A stretch of 8,074 nt of DNA, from the NCBI GenBank assembly GCA_018970625.1, contig JAGWVZ010000145.1, forward strand, positions 1 through 8,074. Direction: 5' to 3'. A program made the translations under genes and the position numbers. The notes below the pieces were generated by a model, which searched no databases, was not told where the DNA came from, and saw nothing but the letters and a program-made list of their open reading frames with translations. Positions 1 through 8,074 of this stretch are shown here, in pieces (positions within the stretch are counted from its first letter, which is position 1; each line of letters opens with the position of its first letter). This DNA is from Myxococcales bacterium. Its GTDB lineage: Bacteria; Myxococcota; Bradymonadia; REDH01.

Positions 1-1
1 G

Positions 2-316
2 CGAGAGAAGCGCACGGCGGGTGCGACCACGGATGCAGCCGATATGACGGCGCAGACAGCCGCTCTGCAGGCGGAGTACGACAAGCGAATCGCCGCAGCG
101 CGCACCGAGGCAGCAGCGATTCGTGACGAGATACGGGAAGAGGCGCGCGTCCGCGAAGAGTCGATTCTCTCGGAGGCGCGGCAACGTGCATCGGAGATCA
201 CGAGCGCAGCGTCGAAGGCCACGGCGACTGAGCTGAGTGTTGCGCGTAGCCAGATGGAGGCGCGTGCCGAAGAGCTGTCTCGTGCGATTGCCAGCCGCAT
301 CCTTCCGCAGGCGTGA
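2..316 (+). CDS. atpF': ATP synthase b'-type subunit, 3' part only
   Basis: The reading frame is open to the left edge (codons begin at base 2) and ends at TGA 314-316, leaving 104 C-terminal residues. The fragment is almost wholly Ala/Glu/Arg/Lys helix with coiled-coil character, such as EYDKRIAAARTEAAAIRDEI, and has no membrane segment. This is the dimerisation and delta-binding part of a b-family peripheral stalk subunit. A full b' protein is usually about 140-160 residues, so roughly the first 40-50 residues, including the membrane anchor, lie outside the window. The b' call rests on position: a second, complete b-type gene starts 10 nt downstream, and paired b'-b genes lead this type of F1 cluster in many Deltaproteobacteria. 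An in-frame ATG at 44 is internal to the helix and is not the likely start. The order of b' and b could be named the other way round. Confidence 0.85.
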   Translation, partial: REKRTAGATTDAADMTAQTAALQAEYDKRIAAARTEAAAIRDEIREEARVREESILSEARQRASEITSAASKATATELSVARSQMEARAEELSRAIASRILPQA

Positions 317-320
317 GGAG
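315..320 (+). promoter_or_regulatory. Ribosome binding site that fixes the atpF start
   Basis: GAGGAG at 315-320 lies 6 nt before the ATG at 327 and overlaps the stop codon of the upstream b' gene. It chooses 327 over an in-frame upstream ATG at 237, which would add 30 residues unlike any b subunit and overlap the b' gene by 80 nt. The overlap of stop and SD suggests translational coupling between the two stalk genes. Confidence 0.8.
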
Positions 321-326
321 CAACCG

Positions 327-905
327 ATGAATGCAATGATCCGTATGGCGACCCCGGTGATGGTGGCGCTGCTGATGGTTCCCGCGACGGCGATGGCCGC
401 AGACGGTGCGGCCCCGGACTGGGGCCGTCTGGTCAGCGCCATCGTGAACTTCTCGATTTATCTGGCCATTCTGGTGAAGTTTGGTCGCGGTCCGGTGCTG
501 GCCTTCTTCGCGGGTCGCCGCAGTGGCCTTCTGGCCCGCGTGGAAGCAGCGGCAAAGACGCGCGCCGAAGCTGAGGCGGCTCTTGGTGCCCTGAAGGCGA
601 AGGTGGATGGACTGGAAGGCGAACGCAAGACGCTGCTGGCCGAGACCCGGGAGCTGGCTGAGCGGGAGCGCGAACGCGTGATCGCAACGGCAGAATCCCA
701 GGCTGAAAAGATGCTGCGGGACGCGAAGTTGCAGGCCGAAGCCCAGGCCGCCGCGGCCGCCGAGGAATTCCGTATGGAGCTGGTGGATCGCGCCATGAAG
801 CTGGCTCAGGCCCGTCTGTCGAGCGAAGCTGGCGAGGTTGCCCGTCGTCGCTGGGTAGAGAACGGTATCAAGTCACTTCAGGCCGGCGCGGTCGCGCGAG
901 CCTGA
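327..905 (+). CDS. atpF: ATP synthase subunit b with N-terminal signal peptide
   Basis: This 192-residue protein is the membrane-anchored peripheral stalk subunit, which with b' holds alpha3beta3 still against the rotor. Residues 1-24 look like a signal peptide: an uncharged core MVALLMVPATAMA with an Ala-x-Ala cleavage site before Ala25-Asp26. The usual b-subunit membrane segment follows at about 34-53 (LVSAIVNFSIYLAILVKF, with the family VNF motif), then a long charged coiled coil at about 65-165. E. coli AtpF (156 residues) has no signal peptide. Geobacter-like and related deltaproteobacterial AtpF proteins commonly do, and cleavage would leave the N-terminus outside and the coil in the cytoplasm, as expected for b. 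The upstream b' gene lies 10 nt away. The downstream gap to atpH is 121 nt and contains a hairpin. Start chosen from the SD at 315-320. Confidence 0.92.
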   Translation: MNAMIRMATPVMVALLMVPATAMAADGAAPDWGRLVSAIVNFSIYLAILVKFGRGPVLAFFAGRRSGLLARVEAAAKTRAEAEAALGALKAKVDGLEGERKTLLAETRELAERERERVIATAESQAEKMLRDAKLQAEAQAAAAAEEFRMELVDRAMKLAQARLSSEAGEVARRRWVENGIKSLQAGAVARA

Positions 906-912
906 TCGTATT

Positions 913-930
913 GCTCTGTCTGGACAGAGC
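913..930 (+). other. Perfect inverted repeat between atpF and atpH
   Basis: GCTCTGTC (913-920) and GACAGAGC (923-930) are exact reverse complements separated by two bases. As RNA this makes a 7-bp stem with a CTGG tetraloop, starting 8 nt after the atpF stop. No T-tract follows, so it is not a standard intrinsic terminator. A second GCTCTG at 947-952 could pair with 925-930 instead, giving a competing fold. It may protect or mark an mRNA processing end, or tune expression between stalk genes and F1 genes; the function is inferred. Confidence 0.5.
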
Positions 931-1026
931 CGGCGCCTGGTGCGACGCTCTGCCTTTGCTCTCTTCTGAATCCTTACAGGACCCACACGCTTCACAGGCG
1001 GCCGTGGAAACCCGGAGAACCACCTC

Positions 1027-1575
1027 ATGTCACAGGCGACCGTAGCCATCCCCTGGGCGCAGGCGCTACTCGACATCTCGGTCGCGAAGAACGAACTTCG
1101 CGTCGCTCGCGGATGGCTCGATGAGCTGGCCGGCCTCATGGCCAACGCCCCGGATCTCCGGAGTGCTTTTGGCAACCCCACTGTGTCGGTCGCGGAACGG
1201 AAGGGCATCCTTCAGGAGTTGGCGACCCGGCTCAACTGGTCCGTAACGTTCCGCAATTTCGTTTATCTGCTGAACGACCGCCGTCGGCTCGGCTACGTGC
1301 CTGCCATGGCGCGCGAGTTTCGTCGTCTGGCCGATCAGCACGAGGGAATTGTGCGGGCCACGGCGCGCACAGCCGTAGCGCTGGACAGCGTGCAGGTGGC
1401 GCTATTGCGCAACGCATTGCAGAACCTCACGGGCCGCAAGGTCGAAGTGGAACAGTCAGTCGAACCAGGCCTCATCGGCGGCCTGCAGGTCAATATTGAC
1501 GGTCGCGTGTACGACACGACCGTCCGCGCGCAACTCGATGGGTTGCGTCAATCTATTTTGAAGGAACTTCGCTGA
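1027..1575 (+). CDS. atpH: ATP synthase F1 subunit delta
   Basis: This 182-residue protein is of normal length for delta/OSCP, which caps the top of alpha3beta3 and joins it to the b/b' stalk. The N-terminal helical domain (about 1-105) opens with the family-like [11 protein letters not shown], where most homologues have a Tyr-Ala-x-Ala-Leu pattern, and includes [20 protein letters not shown] (76-95), the conserved F-x-x-L-L-x-x-x-x-R-L region. The C-terminal domain carries [20 protein letters not shown] (145-164), the classic delta signature for b binding, and ends in a helix. The start at 1027 has GGAG at 1014-1017 with 9-nt spacing. The gap to atpA is 44 nt. The 121-nt gap upstream is the longest in the operon and holds the inverted repeat at 913-930. 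Confidence 0.95.
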   Translation: MSQATVAIPWAQALLDISVAKNELRVARGWLDELAGLMANAPDLRSAFGNPTVSVAERKGILQELATRLNWSVTFRNFVYLLNDRRRLGYVPAMAREFRRLADQHEGIVRATARTAVALDSVQVALLRNALQNLTGRKVEVEQSVEPGLIGGLQVNIDGRVYDTTVRAQLDGLRQSILKELR

Positions 1576-1610
1576 CGCGCGACCCCGAACGTACGCGCCA
1601 GACACCAGTT

Positions 1611-1616
1611 GAGGAG
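1611..1616 (+). promoter_or_regulatory. Ribosome binding site of atpA
   Basis: GAGGAG at 1611-1616 precedes the ATG at 1620. The GAGG core is 5 nt from the start codon, which supports the chosen start. It is a strong match, in keeping with the high output needed for alpha (three copies per enzyme). Confidence 0.7.
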
Positions 1617-1619
1617 CTC

Positions 1620-3158
<1,539 letters not shown>

Positions 3159-3159
3159 T

Positions 3160-3173
3160 CCGGTGGTAACCGG
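3160..3173 (+). other. Short inverted repeat between atpA and atpG
   Basis: CCGGT and ACCGG flank a GGTA loop directly after the atpA stop. The stem is only 5 bp and no T-run follows. It could be a weak intercistronic mRNA hairpin, or chance in GC-rich DNA. Confidence 0.2.
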
Positions 3174-3224
3174 CCGCCACGCCGGGTGAACCGATTCGTA
3201 CCTCTTTGCTCGTAGAAGGCGCAC

Positions 3225-5737
<2,513 letters not shown>

Positions 5738-5776
5738 CCCGACGAGCGCACGCCTCAAGACCCACCGGTGCACACC

Positions 5777-6193
5777 ATGGCCGATACCCTCCTCCTCGAA
5801 ATCGTCACCCCCCAGCGCGCTGTCTTCAGTGAGCAGGTGCGCGAAGTGGCTCTACCCGGCGAGCTCGGAGAAATGGATGTCCTCCCCGGACACCTGCCGC
5901 TCATGACCCTCGTCCCCGGCGGTGAAGTCATCGCCGTCACCGACTCCGGGAGCCGCCACTTCGCGGTTGACGGCGGCTTCGCTGAAATCCTCGGCGACAA
6001 GGTCACTATCATCGTCCGCTCTTGCGAAGGCGCCAACGAAGTGGATGCCGAAAAGGCACGCACCCACCTCGCCGAGCTTGAGGCTGTCGAAATCTCGCCC
6101 GAGACGCTCTCCAATGAGCAGCTCCGCGAGCACACCGAGGCTCTCGCGAAGACCCGCGCCCGACTCAAGATTGTCGCGCACGCGACGCGCTAG
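5777..6193 (+). CDS. atpC: ATP synthase F1 subunit epsilon
   Basis: This 138-residue protein is of normal length for epsilon, which couples gamma to the c-ring and can inhibit ATP hydrolysis. The N-terminal beta-sandwich (1-86) includes the conserved LPGELGEMDVLPGHLPLMT (26-44) and FAVDGGFAEI (62-71). The C-terminal helical hairpin (about 88-136) is complete, so the inhibitory domain is present. An in-frame GTG at 5768 would add MHT. ATG 5777 is preferred because homologues begin MADTLLLEIVTP or similar. Neither start has a recognisable Shine-Dalgarno sequence in the 39-nt gap after atpD, unlike every other complete gene in the operon. Weak initiation or coupling to atpD would fit the need for one epsilon per three beta. 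It is the last atp gene; the next gene is 191 nt away. Confidence 0.95.
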   Translation: MADTLLLEIVTPQRAVFSEQVREVALPGELGEMDVLPGHLPLMTLVPGGEVIAVTDSGSRHFAVDGGFAEILGDKVTIIVRSCEGANEVDAEKARTHLAELEAVEISPETLSNEQLREHTEALAKTRARLKIVAHATR

Positions 6194-6384
6194 TCTCCGA
6201 GCGGCATTGCCACCTGCCTCGCACTACGGGTCACGCCAGCATCTGAACCACCTCGCAAGTTGTGGCAGATAATACCGCGCGGTTTGATACCGTGCGACTG
6301 ACGTTCCTCGGTCATGGCGCAACGCATTGCCAGATTCCACAAATTCGCTAGCGACACGGTACCCTCTTACCATCGAGGATCGCC
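6194..6384 (+). other. Spacer after the atp operon; no clear terminator
   Basis: These 191 nt contain no gene that I can support. No strong GC hairpin with a T-run is visible, so operon termination may be Rho-dependent or lie elsewhere. A 10-bp palindrome ACCGCGCGGT (6274-6283) followed by TTTG is the best structured element; it overlaps a -10-like GATAAT (6268-6273) that has no good -35 partner. GCATTGCCA occurs twice (6204-6212 and 6324-6332). The ribosome binding site of the next gene is at 6375-6379. Confidence 0.35.
6375..6379 (+). promoter_or_regulatory. Ribosome binding site supporting the GTG start at 6385
   Basis: GAGGA at 6375-6379 is 5 nt before the GTG at 6385. There is no ATG in frame at a sensible position before the conserved N-terminal strand, so this site decides the start of the formyltransferase gene. 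Confidence 0.65.
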
Positions 6385-7353
6385 GTGAATCTCGCTCCCT
6401 TGCCGCCGTTCGCCGTCTTTGTGAACCCCGGCGTCTCTGTACGTTTCTTGCACGCCCTGCACGAACTCGGTTTGCAACCCGCGCTGGTGGTCACCCGTAA
6501 CCCTGCCACACCAGCCCCAGGATCGGGCATCGCAGGCAAGCTACGGGCGGCCGCTATGACCTGTTTGCTACCCGCGCTGCGCAGCCGCAGACTGGAGAGT
6601 TTCCTTCCAAATCGTGTCGAGCGCGTGTCCAATACCTGGGCGTTTGCGACCCGCAATCGTTGGCCCGTGCTTGACCATGGCACCCTGAAGAACCCGGCCT
6701 TCGCGGATTCCGTGCAGAAGTATGCCTGCAGGTACGCGTTTGTATTCGGCTTTTCGATACTGCCCGAGAAGCTGATACGCACTTTTCCCGGCGGAGTATC
6801 CGGGTTTCACCCCACGCTGCTTCCGTACGCGCGTGGCGCTGTGCCCTCAGTATGGTCCGCCCTTCACGGACATCCGTCAGCAGGCTTCACGATCTTCCGT
6901 CTCGACGCCGGGATCGATACCGGAAACATCCTGCAACAACACCCGGTACCAGCGAGTCCGCTCGACGACGCACAGACGCACCTGGAACACGTCTCGGCCG
7001 TGGGTGCGCGACGCATGGCCCAACTCGCCCTGCAGGTGTTACTCAACGACAACCTGCCACAGGGCGTTGCGCAGACCAACCGCGCTCCTGCAGACCGACG
7101 ACCTTCACCAGCCGATTGTGCGCTCACACCCGGGCTGCCGATGTCCGAGGTTCAACAACGGGTGAACGCCGGGCTCTGGTTCGGAGGTGCCCCGCTGCAA
7201 TCCGAGGTCGGCACACTGCAGGTGGTGGCCATCCTCCACGACACTCCGCCGCCTGAAAATCCGGTGAGGCTTCCCGGTAGCGCCATGATCATCCAGTCGC
7301 TTCAAACCTCGGACGCAGGCCATATCACCCTCGCCGCGCGCATTCGGCCGTAA
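6385..7353 (+). CDS. Formyltransferase-family protein, variant catalytic motif
   Basis: This 322-residue protein resembles the methionyl-tRNA formyltransferase/GART family, whose members transfer a formyl group from 10-formyltetrahydrofolate to an amine. The N-terminal Rossmann-like strand is FAVFVNPGVSVRFLHALHEL. The family core spans FGFSILPEKLI (121-131), GFHPTLLPYARGAVPSVWSA (140-159) and FTIFRLDAGIDTGNIL (168-183), aligning with the E. coli Fmt core. His142 and Asp178 match the catalytic His and Asp, but Gly140 stands where Fmt and PurN have the catalytic Asn. Some formyltransferase-like subfamilies, as I recall, share a G-x-H-P form, so this may be a real subfamily rather than decay. 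The C-terminal part (about 240-322) resembles the Fmt C-terminal domain. The substrate cannot be told: housekeeping Fmt is unlikely given the motif, and sugar-amine or other small-molecule formylation is possible. Start is GTG. Confidence 0.85.
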   Translation: MNLAPLPPFAVFVNPGVSVRFLHALHELGLQPALVVTRNPATPAPGSGIAGKLRAAAMTCLLPALRSRRLESFLPNRVERVSNTWAFATRNRWPVLDHGTLKNPAFADSVQKYACRYAFVFGFSILPEKLIRTFPGGVSGFHPTLLPYARGAVPSVWSALHGHPSAGFTIFRLDAGIDTGNILQQHPVPASPLDDAQTHLEHVSAVGARRMAQLALQVLLNDNLPQGVAQTNRAPADRRPSPADCALTPGLPMSEVQQRVNAGLWFGGAPLQSEVGTLQVVAILHDTPPPENPVRLPGSAMIIQSLQTSDAGHITLAARIRP

Positions 7354-7377
7354 CGCGCCCGCCTTCACAGAATCCGC

Positions 7378-7689
7378 TCACAGACGTTCGCCATGGCGGA
7401 AGCCCTCTCGCCACCTGCCTACAAGCGCCAGCTTTCGCCTGTCATTCGTGCGAATCACCGTCACGACGGTTCGATCGACCGAGGTCACCACCGCGACTCC
7501 TTCCACCCGATTCGGAATCTCGACCCCCGCCTTGCGCGCCTGCTGAATATCTGACGCGCCCACATGATAGGCCACCCGATGCATGGGTTGAACGATCGGG
7601 GTCCCCCACAGCAGCGCAAACTCGATATGCGCGTCGGTCACACTTCGGTTCTGGGCGCGATGTAGCGCATGTGGACTATGTCTTACCAT
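7378..7689 (-). CDS. Small DUF4258-like protein, function unknown
   Basis: The protein has 103 residues, with ATG at 7689-7687 and TGA ending at 7378. A GAGG site at 7698-7695 on the - strand, 5 nt upstream, supports this start over an in-frame GTG at 7737. The N-terminal pattern PHALHRAQNRSVTDAHIEFA (6-25) resembles the H-A-x-x-R-x-x-x-R plus helix opening of DUF4258 proteins. The end VAVVTSVDRTVVTVIRTND (65-83) resembles their closing beta-strands, where a T-V-(I/Y)-R element is common. The middle has GTPIVQPMHRVAYHVG (29-44). DUF4258 is thought to share a fold with RelE/BrnT-type small proteins, but no antitoxin partner is visible beside it. It is convergent with the formyltransferase (24 nt between stops) and divergent from the exported-protein gene. 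The gene is likely real; the family assignment is from pattern memory. Confidence 0.6.
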   Translation of the reverse strand: MVRHSPHALHRAQNRSVTDAHIEFALLWGTPIVQPMHRVAYHVGASDIQQARKAGVEIPNRVEGVAVVTSVDRTVVTVIRTNDRRKLALVGRWREGFRHGERL

Positions 7690-7694
7690 GGTCA

Positions 7695-7698
7695 CCTC
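7695..7698 (-). promoter_or_regulatory. Ribosome binding site of the small - strand gene
   Basis: On the - strand GAGG sits 5 nt before the ATG at 7689. It favours 7689 over the GTG at 7737, for which no comparable SD is seen, and is one of the main reasons to accept this small gene as real. Confidence 0.55.
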
Positions 7699-7742
7699 AG
7701 GGTCGCGTGCGGTATTCACCTGATCTCTACCGCCCACAGAAC

Positions 7743-7764
7743 GTCAGCCGTGCTCCTTGCTGAC
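7743..7764. promoter_or_regulatory. Inverted repeat in the divergent intergenic region
   Basis: GTCAGC (7743-7748) and GCTGAC (7759-7764) are exact reverse complements with a 10-nt spacer, so half-site centres are 16 bp apart. It lies between the two divergent genes, just upstream of a possible promoter for the rightward one. It could be an operator for a dimeric regulator; 6-bp arms can also arise by chance. Confidence 0.3.
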
Positions 7765-7772
7765 ACTTTCCA

Positions 7773-7801
7773 GCGACAAAATGACGTCGTCGCCATACAA
7801 T
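7773..7801 (+). promoter_or_regulatory. Candidate sigma70-type promoter for the exported-protein gene
   Basis: GCGACA (7773-7778, four matches to TTGACA) and TACAAT (7796-7801, five matches to TATAAT) are 17 bp apart. A second CATACAA follows at 7806-7812, repeating 7794-7800 at 12-bp spacing. An alternative pair is TTGAAG (7819-7824) with TATGGT (7842-7847), also 17 bp apart and four matches each. One of these probably drives the gene at 7879. Confidence 0.35.
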
Positions 7802-7878
7802 CGTGCATACAACGCCCATTGAAGGTTCCGTAACGTCTGGTTATGGTGTCGGTTCAAACAACCACTCACGAGGTTCGC

Positions 7879-8074
7879 ATGCGTCTGTGTCGCCGTGTCG
7901 CTCTGTCTGTGCTCATCGCGTCACTTCACGCTGCAACCGTCTGGGCAGACTCACCTTCCATGATCCCTGTACAGGGGACCCTCTACGACACCGACGGCCG
8001 CCCCTACTCGGGTAATCTCTCGGTGGCCTACACGATCTACGGCAACGAAGCGGGCACGGTCACGCTTTGGACAG
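7879..8074 (+). CDS. Exported protein, N-terminal part, cut by window edge
   Basis: The frame starts at ATG 7879, with GAGG at 7870-7873 (5-nt spacing), and stays open to the right edge, giving 65 residues. Residues 1-23 are a typical signal peptide: RLCRR, a hydrophobic stretch VALSVLIASLHAA, and a V-W-A cleavage site before Asp24. The mature part begins MIPVQGTLYDTDGRPYSGNL, then VAYTIYGNEAGTVTLW. The P-V-Q-G-x-L-x-D-x-x-G-x-P opening, a xxYxIYG strand and a closing T-L-W recall a beta-rich module found at the start of many exported or surface proteins in Myxococcota-type and some Bacteroidota genomes, often long repeat or tail-fibre-like proteins (family memory, not searched). The role is unknown. 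It is transcribed away from the small - strand gene. Confidence 0.8.
   Translation, partial: MRLCRRVALSVLIASLHAATVWADSPSMIPVQGTLYDTDGRPYSGNLSVAYTIYGNEAGTVTLWT

Noticed and set aside
237..326. Upstream ATG extension of atpF by 30 residues
   Set aside because: It would overlap the b' gene by 80 nt, lacks an SD, and encodes Arg-rich sequence unlike b subunits. ATG 327 has GAGGAG at ideal spacing and starts a clean signal peptide.
1407..1420. 14-base match GCGCAACGCATTGC between atpH and the spacer at 6317-6330
   Set aside because: One copy is within conserved atpH coding sequence, and one such pair in 8 kb of GC-rich DNA is plausible by chance. No flanking structure supports an attachment site or repeat family.
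6274..6286. ACCGCGCGGT-TTG as an intrinsic terminator for the atp operon
   Set aside because: The stem is at most 3-4 bp once a loop is allowed and only three T follow, so it is too weak for a factor-independent terminator.
7803..8015. 70-codon + strand ORF beginning upstream of the exported protein
   Set aside because: It overlaps the signal-peptide gene in another frame, lacks an SD and has low-complexity Arg/Ser/His composition.

Overview
This window carries most of a bacterial F-type ATP synthase operon on the + strand, followed by a short, mixed accessory stretch. In order: the 3' end of a b'-type subunit gene (2-316), atpF with a signal peptide (327-905), atpH/delta (1027-1575), atpA/alpha (1620-3158), atpG/gamma (3225-4118), atpD/beta (4145-5737) and atpC/epsilon (5777-6193). 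After these come a formyltransferase-family gene (6385-7353), a convergent small gene on the - strand (7378-7689) that resembles DUF4258-type proteins, and, divergent from it, the start of an exported protein that runs off the right edge (7879-8074).

The DNA is GC-rich, and Shine-Dalgarno sites precede most genes. A b'-b-delta-alpha-gamma-beta-epsilon cluster whose b subunit has a cleavable-looking signal peptide is the arrangement I know from Deltaproteobacteria in the broad sense (Geobacter-like and Myxococcota-like genomes). There the a and c genes (atpB, atpE) often lie in a separate locus. The last protein begins with a Q-G-x-L-x-D-x-x-G-x-P module that I also associate with Myxococcota-type exported proteins. 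The assignment is therefore a deltaproteobacterial or Myxococcota-like organism, by inference only; nothing here fixes the genus.

The operon genes encode the peripheral stalk (b', b, delta), the catalytic head (alpha3beta3), the central stalk (gamma) and the epsilon subunit of one rotary enzyme. Catalytic motifs in alpha and beta are all intact, so F1 should be functional. The main oddity is the beta subunit. It is 530 residues, against about 460-480 in most bacteria, mainly because of an extra segment of about 50 residues between the N-terminal region and the nucleotide-binding core (nt 4466-4645). Alpha also has a small extra loop in its N-terminal barrel. Between atpF and atpH lies an unusually long 121-nt gap with a perfect inverted repeat just after the atpF stop.

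Downstream of atpC I see no convincing terminator. The formyltransferase keeps the family His and Asp but has Gly where the catalytic Asn normally sits. The 189-nt region between the - strand gene and the exported protein is a divergent promoter region with an inverted repeat and two plausible sigma70-type promoters. I found no RNA genes, CRISPR, insertion sequences or clear mobile-element signatures, and no evidence of a wholly new multi-gene system.
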